Positions 53,281 to 63,327 are shown, counted from the first letter of the stretch. The stretch: DNA of 64,000 bases from Companilactobacillus heilongjiangensis (GCF_000831645.3 NZ_CP012559.1:2418001-2482000), one strand, 5' to 3'. Numbers and translations: made by a program. The notes: a model not told the origin generated them from the sequence alone.

Positions 53281-56037
53281 TTACTTAATTCTATTTTTCT
53301 TTAGCAATAATGCTTTAATTCCAGAAATCATGAACAATGGCACCGCTGGTAAAAATATCACTGCTAAGTATAATTTACCGTTCAAGCGGGCAGTTCCCAT
53401 TACTTCATTAAAGAATGGCGCTATGGTTACCAGAATTGAACTTAACGCTGAGAAAGTTACTGCCATAATCAGCTTCGGATTGCTGAAGGGACTGCGGTGG
53501 AACAATGTTTTGGAACTTCTCGCATCAAATACATTCCACAATTGCCCGAATACTAACGTTAAGAAAGCTACCGTTTGGGCTTCTTCAACTCGCATGCCAC
53601 TTTTAGCTGCCAAGATAAAGGCCACGAAAACCACTGCACCCATCGTAATTCCACGGACGATTATTCTTCTTAACATTCCGTCAGCCAAAATCGATTTATG
53701 CGTATCCCGAGGTGGCTCGCTCATAATATCTGATTCGGGAACGTCATATCCTAAGGCAAAAGATGGCAAGGCATCACTGATCATGTTTACCCACAAGACC
53801 ATCAGCGCTGTTAATGTTGGCGTATTGCTGCTGACATTTCCAATATCATGCGTTATGAAAAGCAGGCCTAACATCAATGACAAAACTTCCGCGACATTAG
53901 TTGTTAATTCATGACGCATAAAATTTTTAATATTGGTAAATATCGTTCGCCCTGCTTCCACTGAATGTTCAATCGTAGTGAATTTATCATCCAGTAAAAT
54001 CAAATCGGCTGAATCTTTGGTTACATCGGTTCCATTGATACCCATCGCAACCCCAATATCAGCTGCACGTAAAGCTGGAGCATCATTGACACCATCGCCA
54101 GTCATCGCAACCACTTCCCCATGACGTTGGAGCTGATTAACGATTCGCTGTTTGTGTTCCGGAGAAACTCGAGCGTATACCCGAATATCTTCGACTTTAT
54201 TAAATAATTCATCATCAGTTAATTTATCAATTTGTTTTCCTTCCATAACTTGTGCGCCATCGTTAGAAATAATTCCTAATTTAGTGGCGATTGCAGCCGC
54301 AGTTTTGGCATGGTCACCCGTTATCATAACAACATTTATATCAGCGTTATGAAGTTTTTCAACGGATTGACGGACTTCTTCACGTGGCGGATCAATTATT
54401 CCAGCCAATCCTAACAGCATGATATTTTGTTCTAATTCTTCCATTGGTGCGTTGAGCGCTTGTTCTTCAGTAATAACTCGTTCGCCGACAGCCAAAGTTC
54501 TCAAAGCATCTTGAGCAAATTCAGTTATCTTTTCTTCAAATAAATCTCGGTCAGTCCCAGTTGCTGACTTGTTCAATAAGACATCCGGTGCACCTTTGGC
54601 CAAAATTTTAAATTCAGTACCACTTTTGATAACGACACTCATCATTTTTCTGGTGCTATCGAATGGAAAAACTTTCAAAATATCGTAATCCACTTCAGCC
54701 TTGCGATTCAATAAATCCTGTCTCTCTAATCCCGCTTTCAGGCCTAAAACTACCAGCGCAACATCAGTTGGATTGCCAAACGGAACATATTTTCCATTAG
54801 GATTTTTCGAAACATTAGCTTCATTATTTAAAATACTCGCAATGATGAATTGCCTCGCCGAATCAACTTCAGTTTTCAGTGTTATGTCACCTAAAGGATC
54901 ATAGCCACGACCTTCAACTTCAAAATCCACGCCATTTGCGAAAAATCTGGTTACGGTCATTTCATTTTTTGTTAAAGTTCCCGTTTTATCTGAGGCAATA
55001 AACGTTGTCGATCCTAGAGTTTCAACGCTATTCAGTGACTTTATCAAACCTTTGCTCTTGGTCAGAACAGTTGCTCCAATCGTTAAAACAATCGACAAAA
55101 CTGCGGGTAAAGCATCGGGAATTGCAGCCACTGCTAAGGCAATTGCAGTAGATAAAATGGCTGTGAAACTAGTGAACGAAAAAGTTCCAGTCGTCAGCCA
55201 AATTTTCAACGAACCGGTAACTAATGTGAACAACACCACTCCCCCAGCGACGTACATCAACTTGCGAGTTAGTTCATTAACCGTCTTTTCGATAGGGGTT
55301 TTGGAGTCCGGCGTATCGTTCAACAATCCAGCAATTTTGCCCAATTCAGTATCCATACCCGTAGCAACGACAACTGCATAGCCATTTCCATTGGTCACGG
55401 TCGAACCCGAGTAACCCATATTGGTGCGGTCACCCAAGTCCGTGTCTTCTGAAAGTGCTTCGATAGTTTTATTTATAGGATCAGATTCACCCGTCAAATG
55501 TGATTCAAGCACCTGTAATTCTGAAACCTTGAACCAACGAACATCTGCTTCGATGAAATCGCCCATTTTTACTCCGATAATGTCACCGGGAACCAATAAA
55601 TTTGCCGAAATTTTCTCCCAGTCACCATCCCGAAAAACTGAAACTTGGTGGTCATTCATCTTCTTGAGACTATCCAAGGATTTTCGAGCGCTGACAGTCT
55701 GCCAGACGGATAATCCGCTGTTGATCAATATTAAAATCAGAATGGCAATTGCTTCATAAAACGAAGACATCGCATGTTTCAAGTCCCCATTACTGCTCAA
55801 ATCATAAACTCCACTGATAACCGATAATAAAATTGCTAATAATAAAATAATTACGAGTGGCTCTTTAAAACTATGAATAAATATTTTCCAAATCGGCGTG
55901 GGTGGATCTTTTTGAATCTCATTTGGTCCCTGTTTTTCTAACCTCAATCGAGCTTCTTTGTTAGTTAATCCAGTATGACGACTGGACTTCAATTCCTTTA
56001 ATACAGTATCTTTAGTCTGGTTGTAAAACATCTCCAC
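53281..56037 (-). CDS. P-type cation-transporting ATPase (Ca2+-ATPase-like)
   Basis: A 918-residue P2-type ATPase. TGES appears as ESHLTGESDPINKT, the phosphorylated Asp is in FIASDKTGTLTKNEMT, and the hinge is VVAMTGDGVNDAPALRAADI; ten TM helices are predicted. In TM4 the SERCA PEGLP motif reads IPDALPAVLSI, so the ion-ligating Glu is Asp. It may export Ca2+ or Mn2+, or have altered ion preference; specificity cannot be assigned. Monocistronic. Confidence 0.85.
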   Translation of the reverse strand: MEMFYNQTKDTVLKELKSSRHTGLTNKEARLRLEKQGPNEIQKDPPTPIWKIFIHSFKEPLVIILLLAILLSVISGVYDLSSNGDLKHAMSSFYEAIAILILILINSGLSVWQTVSARKSLDSLKKMNDHQVSVFRDGDWEKISANLLVPGDIIGVKMGDFIEADVRWFKVSELQVLESHLTGESDPINKTIEALSEDTDLGDRTNMGYSGSTVTNGNGYAVVVATGMDTELGKIAGLLNDTPDSKTPIEKTVNELTRKLMYVAGGVVLFTLVTGSLKIWLTTGTFSFTSFTAILSTAIALAVAAIPDALPAVLSIVLTIGATVLTKSKGLIKSLNSVETLGSTTFIASDKTGTLTKNEMTVTRFFANGVDFEVEGRGYDPLGDITLKTEVDSARQFIIASILNNEANVSKNPNGKYVPFGNPTDVALVVLGLKAGLERQDLLNRKAEVDYDILKVFPFDSTRKMMSVVIKSGTEFKILAKGAPDVLLNKSATGTDRDLFEEKITEFAQDALRTLAVGERVITEEQALNAPMEELEQNIMLLGLAGIIDPPREEVRQSVEKLHNADINVVMITGDHAKTAAAIATKLGIISNDGAQVMEGKQIDKLTDDELFNKVEDIRVYARVSPEHKQRIVNQLQRHGEVVAMTGDGVNDAPALRAADIGVAMGINGTDVTKDSADLILLDDKFTTIEHSVEAGRTIFTNIKNFMRHELTTNVAEVLSLMLGLLFITHDIGNVSSNTPTLTALMVLWVNMISDALPSFALGYDVPESDIMSEPPRDTHKSILADGMLRRIIVRGITMGAVVFVAFILAAKSGMRVEEAQTVAFLTLVFGQLWNVFDARSSKTLFHRSPFSNPKLIMAVTFSALSSILVTIAPFFNEVMGTARLNGKLYLAVIFLPAVPLFMISGIKALLLKKNRIK

Positions 56038-56252
56038 GCCTCCTTTAATTTGGCATACTTCTATAAGTGTCTCCTAATAGTTTAACAAATATTTTTGTAA
56101 GGCTCGAAACATACGACTTAGAATTTATAAATATATTCTCTAAATATTGAATAAAATATATTGTTATTGTTATAAATAGTAGCCGCTACATATAACTGTT
56201 AAACTTAACCTCATATATACAAGTAACTTAAATTCGAATATGGAGAAAAATT

Positions 56253-56417
56253 ATGACTAATTTAATCGCCAGTGGATTCCTGTTTGTCGGTGGAGCAATC
56301 ATCATGAACGTGTCGCAATTCGGCAAAATTGTACCTATTATGGGCGGTGTTTGCGCATTGCTCGGGGTGGGCCTTTTGTTGTATCACTTGTTTGCTGAAA
56401 AATCTTGGGAGAAATAA
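56253..56417 (+). CDS. Small two-TM hydrophobic protein
   Basis: A 54-residue membrane protein with two hydrophobic segments separated by a short QFGKIVP loop (LIASGFLFVGGAIIMNV, then MGGVCALLGVGLLLYHLF). GGAG lies before the ATG and a strong terminator follows at 56450-56507, which supports a real gene. Function unknown. Confidence 0.6.
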   Translation: MTNLIASGFLFVGGAIIMNVSQFGKIVPIMGGVCALLGVGLLLYHLFAEKSWEK

Positions 56418-56449
56418 ATAAGAGCTTTAATATTTGATACCTCCTTACT

Positions 56450-56507
56450 AAAAAATCCGTATTATGCTCACAAAATTACACGAAGTGAGTATAATACGGA
56501 TTTTTTT
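56450..56507. terminator. Terminator after the small membrane protein gene
   Basis: Long stem pairing AAAAATCCGTATTAT and GCTCAC with GTGAGT and ATAATACGGATTTTT, ending in a T-run. Confidence 0.85.
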
Positions 56508-56697
56508 ATTGAGGTTAATGAAACGATCTTCATCTTAACATCATAATTTTTCTACAATATTAGTTTAATAATAACGGAATGAAAGTTTATTAAATTAATT
56601 TAGATTGACAATAATTTTATTAATTAATCATCCAAAAAAGTGCTAAATTGAAGGTATGTAGAATTGGTTTTGGGCAATTCACACAGGGGGAATAATT

Positions 56698-59136
56698 ATG
56701 AGGTTTGAGCAATTGAAACGTGCTTCAAATACTATTGTTAGGAAAAAGCTCTATAAATCAGGTAAAAATTGGGTAGTAATGTCGAGTTTGGCATTTGTTG
56801 GTGGACTTGCTCTTTTGGGGTCTTCACAGATTAATATCGTTAAGGCTGATGTTGCTTCTGATTCTGATACTGAACAGCAGGAACAAGTAAATACTGATGA
56901 TACTAAGATACAAAGTAGTTCTGCTGGAGCTACAGGTGATGAAACCTCAGGTAACACTGAGGATAACCGTCAAGGTATTGTTAATGGTGGTAACACTACT
57001 CCATCGAACGAAAAAAATGCTAACGCTAGTGAACCAGCAGACAGTGCCTATGACAAGACACCCACTGAACCTAGCCAGACTTATGAGGCACCCGCAACAA
57101 CAAGTGGCAATATTATAGCTACTTCAAACACGGATAAAAACACTGAACCTACAACAACTTCAAGTGACATAGACAGTGGTGACGGGTGGAGAATTGATAG
57201 CAATCATGCCCTTCATTTCACATCTTCAAATACTGAGCTTAGTGGTGATCCTAACAATGGCTGGCAAGCCGATCAATATCACGTCGGTCCAGATGCAATC
57301 ACCTCAATAAGCTTTGATGATAGAGTGACTGCAGGCAGTAGTTTAAACGGATTGTTCCAAGGCCTTACAGCAATTAAATCAATTAGTGGACTAAATAACT
57401 TAGATACTAGTAAAACTACTGATTTTAGTTCTATGTTCGTTGGTTGTCAGAACTTAGAAACTGCGGATGTTTCTGGATTGCGTACTTCAGCAGGAACTAA
57501 TTTTAGTGACATGTTTGCTTCATGTTCTAAATTACAGTCTGTCGATATATCTAAGTGGGATTTATCTCACGGTACTAACTTTATAGCTATGTTTGCTGGT
57601 TGTACTTCATTAAAGTCTATCGATTTATCTAACTGGGACATGTCAAAGCTAGGTTCTGCTAATTATGGTGGTCTACTTGGCGGAACATCTTTGCAGTCAC
57701 TAAAATTAGGCTCAAAAGATAAACTAGACGGCTCTATCGGTCTACAAGATCCTGAAACATCGAATGATTCCATTAAAGGCGGTTGGACTTCTGATGACTA
57801 TAAGACAACCGATAATCCTAATGGCCTTTATAATAGTGCGGCACTCGAAGGGGATGGCCCCAATCCTAGCCTCTATGATGGTGTTAACGGTAAGGCAACT
57901 ACTTGGCAAACATATCCTAAATTCGTTAATTTTAAGGTGCAGTATGTTGATGATTCTGATCCTAAGAATCCAATAACTTATACCGATCCCACAACCTACT
58001 CAGCACGTGCTGGCTCTTCATTTACTCTTAACCAATATTTACCTGGATATAACGCGATTGACGGGAGTTTAACTGGTACAGTTCCTTCAGAAAATGGGGA
58101 TGTTATTACTTATCAAACTAAGCTTACCCCATGGGCCCCAGTCAATCTAAAAATACAAGAGAGTTATCTAGATGGCCACAAAACAAATTATGTTCAAATG
58201 CCATTGACTGTTTATACTCTTTTAAACAGCTACGATTACTCTTCAAAATTATTGAATGATGGCAAAGAATGGGCTGATGTCGATCTGGATAAATCAAAAG
58301 TTTTATATAATAGTCCCAGCGGTCCAACATTTACTGAAAAAATAAACGATTTTAAAGAATTCAAAATATCCTCAATTAACGACCTTATAAATGTGATTTT
58401 GTCTCACTCTATTGCCAATCCATATGATGAATCCGGTTCTAGGATTCTGGTAAATCCTAATTTTGCTGGAGGTTATTTTGGATTTGATATTGTTTATAAA
58501 AAAGGCGGAGTCATCCCTACCAGACCAATCCACAGTGATTCCACACCATCTTCAACAATCACAGACTTTAACCAAAACGTCGCAACCTTCGGTGATAGAC
58601 CAGCCGTTCAGGTATACAATACTGAAGGCAATACGATTGATGAGACCGTTGCACCTGATGTCGATTGGCATAGCGATAAAAAGATGTTGCTAAATGGAAT
58701 AACCTATTACAGTCTGGCAACCGACAAGTGTGTTAAATCTTCCGATGCCTATATATTCTTCGCCAATAGCGCCGATGTTAGAACCTATCAAGGCAATTAC
58801 GTTCAATTAACCGACGGCAATAATGGCAAGATTCTCAGTCGTGAATTACAAGCTGGTAGCGATTGGTATACCGATCGAATTGCAATGTTTGATGGTGAAA
58901 AATACTACCGTGTAGCTACAAGTGAATTTGTTAAAGCACCTGCAGTTTATGAATACAAAGCTGAGCCACGTGTTGTTAAGACTAATAAAAATACTGTTGT
59001 TTATGATGAATTAGGAAATACTGTTGACCTACATTTACCATTTTCTGAGTATAAGTCTGATATTGCCGTAAATATTAATGGTAATACGTATTATCGTATA
59101 GCCACTAACCTCTTTGTTCGTGCAGACAATATCTAA
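56698..59136 (+). CDS. KxYKxGKxW-signal surface protein with BspA repeats and SLAP modules
   Basis: An 812-residue surface protein. A KxYKxGKxW signal peptide (RKKLYKSGKNWVV, cleavage near VKADV) is followed by a Thr/Ser/Asn-rich region (about residues 55-155). A BspA-type DUF285 repeat block (about 200-330) contains SSMFVGCQNLETADVSG and SDMFASCSKLQSVDISKWDL. Then come a MucBP-like stretch (about 415-485) and three C-terminal SLAP-like modules (about 635-812). No LPXTG anchor is present, so attachment is presumably through the SLAP modules. Likely an adhesin. Confidence 0.8.
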   Translation: MRFEQLKRASNTIVRKKLYKSGKNWVVMSSLAFVGGLALLGSSQINIVKADVASDSDTEQQEQVNTDDTKIQSSSAGATGDETSGNTEDNRQGIVNGGNTTPSNEKNANASEPADSAYDKTPTEPSQTYEAPATTSGNIIATSNTDKNTEPTTTSSDIDSGDGWRIDSNHALHFTSSNTELSGDPNNGWQADQYHVGPDAITSISFDDRVTAGSSLNGLFQGLTAIKSISGLNNLDTSKTTDFSSMFVGCQNLETADVSGLRTSAGTNFSDMFASCSKLQSVDISKWDLSHGTNFIAMFAGCTSLKSIDLSNWDMSKLGSANYGGLLGGTSLQSLKLGSKDKLDGSIGLQDPETSNDSIKGGWTSDDYKTTDNPNGLYNSAALEGDGPNPSLYDGVNGKATTWQTYPKFVNFKVQYVDDSDPKNPITYTDPTTYSARAGSSFTLNQYLPGYNAIDGSLTGTVPSENGDVITYQTKLTPWAPVNLKIQESYLDGHKTNYVQMPLTVYTLLNSYDYSSKLLNDGKEWADVDLDKSKVLYNSPSGPTFTEKINDFKEFKISSINDLINVILSHSIANPYDESGSRILVNPNFAGGYFGFDIVYKKGGVIPTRPIHSDSTPSSTITDFNQNVATFGDRPAVQVYNTEGNTIDETVAPDVDWHSDKKMLLNGITYYSLATDKCVKSSDAYIFFANSADVRTYQGNYVQLTDGNNGKILSRELQAGSDWYTDRIAMFDGEKYYRVATSEFVKAPAVYEYKAEPRVVKTNKNTVVYDELGNTVDLHLPFSEYKSDIAVNINGNTYYRIATNLFVRADNI

Positions 59137-59137
59137 A

Positions 59138-59172
59138 AAAGCCTCTAAGCCATTACGGTTTAGAGGTTTTCT
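59138..59172. terminator. Bidirectional terminator
   Basis: Stem AAGCCTCTAAGCC / GGTTTAGAGGTTTT between the convergent surface-protein and YitT-family genes. Confidence 0.8.
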
Positions 59173-59179
59173 AATCTAA

Positions 59180-60073
59180 TTATTTATGCAAACTAATGTG
59201 ATATCTCTTCCGTTGATAACTAAATCCTTCACCGATTACTTCATGAGCATCAAGCACAGTAACAAAAGCTTTGGAATCAACAGATTTAATTAGCTGCTTT
59301 AATTGGGGCACTTCACGCGGTTGAATCATCAGATAAATAACTTTCTTCTCATCATTTTGATAACCACCTTCAGCGTTCAAATACGTCCAGCCACGCTCAA
59401 GCGTAATATCAATTAACTGCGTAATTTCTTCATATTTGTCAGAAATAATGAACAAGGCTTTGGCACGATTGGGACCTTCTTGCACAAAATCAATCATTCT
59501 TGCCAAAATGAAACTAACAATTAACGAATACATAATGTGATAAAAATCCAAGTATGATAGCGATAAAAATAATACAATATAATCCATAATTAAAATGCCT
59601 TTGCCAGACGAAATACCATATTTTTTTTGACTAACACGGGCGATGATATCACTACCACCAGTCGTTCCGTTATAGCGAAAAACTAGTCCAATGCCGAGTC
59701 CAGATAATACACCCGCAGCAAGGGATGATAACAATAAATCATGTTTTAATGGTAACGGTTTAATTATAGATTGATGCGACCAAAGTATTAAAAATAATGA
59801 CAAACAAAGCGTGCCATAAAGCGTATAGAACATAACACGCTTGCCTAGAAATCGAAATCCAATTAATATCAGTGGAATATTTAGCACTAATGTACTTACA
59901 CCAAGATTAATATGAAGAAAATATCGAATGATCAAAGTAATACCACTTAATCCCCCGTCAGCTAGGCCATTTGGAATGGAAATCATATCCAAACTGAAGG
60001 CATAGATGGCACATCCTAGGGTAATCATTAATAGTTCCAAACTATTATATTTGGTCCACCACTTAAAATTCAT
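59180..60073 (-). CDS. YitT/DUF161 family membrane protein
   Basis: A 297-residue membrane protein with five or six TM helices followed by a C-terminal DUF2179-like cytoplasmic domain (ITLERGWTYLNAEGGYQNDE). GLADGGLSGITLIIRY and FRYNGTTGGSDIIARV are the repeated motifs of the YitT family. Function not established. Monocistronic. Confidence 0.85.
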   Translation of the reverse strand: MNFKWWTKYNSLELLMITLGCAIYAFSLDMISIPNGLADGGLSGITLIIRYFLHINLGVSTLVLNIPLILIGFRFLGKRVMFYTLYGTLCLSLFLILWSHQSIIKPLPLKHDLLLSSLAAGVLSGLGIGLVFRYNGTTGGSDIIARVSQKKYGISSGKGILIMDYIVLFLSLSYLDFYHIMYSLIVSFILARMIDFVQEGPNRAKALFIISDKYEEITQLIDITLERGWTYLNAEGGYQNDEKKVIYLMIQPREVPQLKQLIKSVDSKAFVTVLDAHEVIGEGFSYQRKRYHISLHK

Positions 60074-60279
60074 ATTTTTCCCTCCAATATAATAATTTTT
60101 TTGCTATTAATATTAAGTTTACCTTACGCTTTCCTTTATTATATTACTATCCTCTAAATCTATTTTCCAAAATAAGTCTCATTCACGATTTTCATACAGT
60201 AAATTACTACCCAAGTATACGTTAATCCCTTGGTTTTACACCTATATAAAAGTAATTAAGATTAATTTCAGCATGAAAA

Positions 60280-60308
60280 AAACACCTCTAAACGAGATGT
60301 CTTTTCAA
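60280..60308 (-). terminator. Terminator of the DUF932-like gene
   Basis: Stem ACATCTC / GAGGTGT (one wobble) followed by a T-run on the minus strand, 27 nt after the stop codon at 60335. Confidence 0.7.
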
Positions 60309-60334
60309 TTATTTAAAACTTAATCAACTCTGTA

Positions 60335-61573
60335 TTATCCTAACTCATTTAATCTTCCCAATTGATCAATATATTTATTAAACTTACTTTCGATGAACAA
60401 TCTAGCTGAAACATCATCTTTCACTACACCATCTAACAATGAAAACAGTTTAAAAATACTTATAGTATTATCAACGACATCAATATTATTTTTCAAAGCC
60501 TCAAATTTATCTTTATAACCCGTTAATAATTGGCTTGTCGAACCAGATAAATCCCTAAATATGGTAAAGAGTACCTGCTCTGTCACCTTATGATTTAAAC
60601 TTGCATTTCTGACGGCATTAATTACACCATCAGTTAATTCATTTAATCCGTCCAGTTTTTTTAATTCACCAGTAATCTTATCAGATTTCCATCCATGATC
60701 AATTTTTAAGATTTCCTTACTGATTGCAGAAACGTGATGTTTCCCATCATTAATCTTATAAACAAAATTGAATCTGACACTTCCATCTGATATTTCACTA
60801 TTTGATATATTCACCCCTGTACTAATGGAAATATTTCCACTAAGTTTTTTCTTTTCAGACGATATTAATGTAAGGTTCATTTTTGAATCTGTGATATTAA
60901 ATTTATCAACATAAAATTTTTCATGTCTTTGAACGCTATAATTTTCCATCATTGCAAGGGCAATATATAAAACAATATTATTGTCATATAATTTGTATCT
61001 ATCACTTGTCACCACCGCTCTAAGGTAAGCTTCCCCTTCATATTCTATTAGCCGAAATCTAAATGTCTTTTCTGGTTCTTTACTCTTAACGATATCTAAA
61101 TTACTTTTAACCATATCTTCGGCACCTAATTCTAATGAGAAGTTTGCAAACTTATTTATTTTAAAAATCTTATCTAAAAAGTCTTCTGATCCATTGTATA
61201 TTGTTTTGGCAGTATACGCATGTTCACCCTCATCCGAATTAATATCAACCTTAATTTCATACTTACTAGTACTAGTATCTCTGTAAAACTCTACTTGGCC
61301 AATATCCTTAACACTGATAATTTGATCATATTTGTGTAACTTAATTTTATTAAAAGAATCTAATACTTCTTTAGATCCAATTATAGATAATTTATCATTA
61401 ATTCCATCTAACGGTACATTATCTTGAACTTTATTCTGAAAATCTTTTTGCTTCTCTTTTTCTGTAAAGTTATTTTGAACTGTTCCTTCACTAATCAATC
61501 GCAAAACTGATTTAATGCTTGCAGCTTCAGTCAATTGTTCTTTATTTAAGTTGTCTTCAATTAAATTTTTCAT
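60335..61573 (-). CDS. Probable DUF932 (phage/plasmid-like) protein
   Basis: A 412-residue soluble protein. The stretches YLRAVVTSDRYKLYDN and VNISNSEISDGSVRFNFVYK resemble the conserved core of DUF932 proteins, found on phages, plasmids and islands. The N- and C-terminal helical regions are not recognisable. It suggests acquired DNA in this part of the window, which also has an IS200 transposase and decayed sequence. Start ATG 61573 after AAGGAG. The family assignment is moderate and rests on motif memory. Confidence 0.5.
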   Translation of the reverse strand: MKNLIEDNLNKEQLTEAASIKSVLRLISEGTVQNNFTEKEKQKDFQNKVQDNVPLDGINDKLSIIGSKEVLDSFNKIKLHKYDQIISVKDIGQVEFYRDTSTSKYEIKVDINSDEGEHAYTAKTIYNGSEDFLDKIFKINKFANFSLELGAEDMVKSNLDIVKSKEPEKTFRFRLIEYEGEAYLRAVVTSDRYKLYDNNIVLYIALAMMENYSVQRHEKFYVDKFNITDSKMNLTLISSEKKKLSGNISISTGVNISNSEISDGSVRFNFVYKINDGKHHVSAISKEILKIDHGWKSDKITGELKKLDGLNELTDGVINAVRNASLNHKVTEQVLFTIFRDLSGSTSQLLTGYKDKFEALKNNIDVVDNTISIFKLFSLLDGVVKDDVSARLFIESKFNKYIDQLGRLNELG

Positions 61574-61644
61574 ATGTTTTCTCCTTGATATAGAATAAGT
61601 TTTGGTCCTATATATCTCGAAGAAATTATTAAGTTTTTAATACC

Positions 61645-61700
61645 AAAAAAAACACCCCCATTTATTTAGATACAGCAAATAACCTAAACAAATGGGGGTT
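61645..61700 (-). terminator. Terminator of the 61801-62178 gene
   Basis: Long imperfect stem ACCCCCATTTATTTAG (from 61654) against CTAAACAAATGGGGGT (to about 61699), with a run of T on the minus strand. Confidence 0.7.
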
Positions 61701-61732
61701 CATTTTCAGCAAAAATTTGTTATAATTACTAA

Positions 61733-61803
61733 AGGTTACGTGAATTCCCATTCAGGGCATTTGCCATAAGTCCGATAAGCTGCCACTTATCGGGCTTTTT
61801 TTA
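61733..61803 (+). ncRNA. Candidate small RNA convergent with the 61801-62178 gene
   Basis: A perfect extended -10 (TGTTATAAT, TATAAT at 61721-61726) with a weak -35 (TTCATT at 61699-61704) is followed by about 70 nt ending in a terminator (CCGATAAG / CTTATCGG, 61772-61779 / 61786-61793) and eight T. The T-tract ends at the stop codon of the convergent gene, so the RNA would be fully antisense to that gene's 3' untranslated region. Confidence 0.5.
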
Positions 61804-62178
61804 TTTGATAGTCTGGGCCTCATTTAAATTAAAGAGTAGTTCATTATCTTCCATGAAATACTTGCCTTCAATCTTGTATGTATGTTCATCAGTATTCCAA
61901 CTCATCATTTCTTCAAACCTTTGAATAAGATCTTTATAATTCCATCGTGCCATTACAAGCTTACGATCTTCCTTATAAAAGGGCGCAGCATCCGGATTGC
62001 TTTCTTCAGAGGGCTTTATTAAAATTGCCTTTTTTTCAACATCCATGAGTAGTTCAGCATACTTTGGTTTATTTAATCTAATCACTGCTGTTCGGCTAAA
62101 TGATATTCCTGACTTAGCAACTGTCATTGTTGGTAGCCCATTTGATAGGCTATATACTTTAAAATTACTAGTGTCCAT
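61801..62178 (-). CDS. Small protein, unknown function, consensus promoter
   Basis: A 125-residue cytoplasmic protein that I do not recognise. The N-terminus has MTVAKSGISFSRTAVIRLNK and KAILIKPSEESNPDAAPFYK, a pattern I associate with small conserved hypothetical proteins in lactobacilli; the C-terminus is helical. AGGAG precedes the ATG. A consensus promoter lies upstream (62202-62230), and a convergent candidate sRNA overlaps its 3' untranslated region. Confidence 0.6.
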   Translation of the reverse strand: MDTSNFKVYSLSNGLPTMTVAKSGISFSRTAVIRLNKPKYAELLMDVEKKAILIKPSEESNPDAAPFYKEDRKLVMARWNYKDLIQRFEEMMSWNTDEHTYKIEGKYFMEDNELLFNLNEAQTIK

Positions 62179-62201
62179 TTCACCACTCCTATCTTAATTG
62201 C

Positions 62202-62235
62202 ATTATATATTTAGTGTCGTATTTTGTCAACTAAA
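62202..62235 (-). promoter_or_regulatory. Consensus promoter with flanking dyad
   Basis: On the minus strand: -35 TTGACA (62230-62225), 17-bp spacer and -10 TATAAT (62207-62202), a perfect sigma-A promoter. An inverted repeat TTTAGT-N14-ACTAAA (62210-62215 / 62230-62235) spans it and could be an operator. Confidence 0.75.
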
Positions 62236-63327
62236 ACTTTTTTTATTCTCTTTTTTGAATCATTTTACTTTTTAGATAATCGCTTTTCAGTGTTTAAGCA
62301 AGCAGCTGTCTTTAGTATTCTTCTACTTTTTTATCTTAATATGTTCCTTGAATGAGATTCATTTAACTCCTTAATTAAGATATAGTGGGCTATCCTATTG
62401 GTTTTAATATAATAAAATATTATTAGAGATATATCTTATTAGACAATAGTAAATACAAATCTTGTACTCTTTAGTGACAATATTGGAAGCATATAATATG
62501 CTGGGTAAAACATCATATAAAAACAATTAAAAAATAGAAAGTAAGTATTTCTATATAAATAAAACATAGAATAAAAAAACAGAGTCCATCTTTAAAGTGC
62601 TTTAATTTTGCTATAAATACGGCTTTACTATTTTGGGTATTAATAAATAATTAATACCTTTTATGCGTTTTATTAAGATTTACGTAATAGCACCTGTCCC
62701 AAAGAAAAGAGCAACAATATTCTAAAATGATTTTGTATTTTGTGTACCCAGCGTAAAAACAATATAATTAAAAACATTTTAGTGGGTGATTCAATAATCA
62801 AAGAATACGTTATTTTGAAGTACATTAAAACAATGATTACAACATTAATGGTTGTCTAAAGTGCGATAGAAACAAATTTATAAAAAGGGTAGGTACACTA
62901 CTACAATTGTTCACCAGGAGAAATCATTGGTAATATAAAATAGCTTAAACACAATCGCCACAGGCTTAGAAACATTGATCACATGCTTAAAAAAGTAAAA
63001 CTAATTTATGTATAAAAAGAAACTGTGACATAACTCAAGATTGAAAAAGCCCAAGTACAGAAACGTTTGGATTCTGTACTTGGGCTTTTCCTATTTAATA
63101 AGATTAATGGAGCCGTGACGAAAGTACCTTTCAGGTTCAAAATCATACATCAATACGACTTGACAAAGAACCTCAGTTAAAAGGCATTAATAGAAAATAA
63201 TAATAAAAACCACCCGTAAAACGGGTGGCTTTCTCTGAGGCTATAAGCCTCCATCACTAGCCAGCGCCTTAAGACGCTGGCTTTTGTATATCAAAGCCAA
63301 ATTGCTCTTACCACTGTTGCTTCCGCT
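62236..63327. other. Decayed AT-rich intergenic DNA
   Basis: About 1.1 kb with no credible open frame or ribosome-binding-site-linked start. It has many stops in all frames and very low GC. It contains a perfect 18-bp terminator stem at 63045-63089 and the hairpins of the IS200 end. The terminator region, with nearby AACTGTGACATAACTC, resembles the tail left by other lactobacillar insertion sequences; this is from memory and unverified. Confidence 0.4.
63045..63089. terminator. Perfect 18-bp terminator hairpin
   Basis: AAAAGCCCAAGTACAGAA (63045-63062) pairs perfectly with 63072-63089 around a 9-nt loop. No intact gene ends here, so it is probably a remnant of a lost gene or element. Confidence 0.7.

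Noticed and set aside
53330-55759. Several long plus-strand frames opposite the cation ATPase gene
   Set aside because: They are shadows of the ATPase coding sequence, without ribosome binding sites or recognisable protein features. Similar shadows occur opposite the glg genes.
60335-61573. Kiwa defence protein KwaB (DUF4868)
   Set aside because: No KwaA-like membrane partner is adjacent, and the SDRY and ISNSE segments fit DUF932 better.
61640-61803. Fst/Ldr-type toxin peptide gene opposite the candidate sRNA
   Set aside because: The minus strand here encodes only a 12-residue frame without a hydrophobic stretch.
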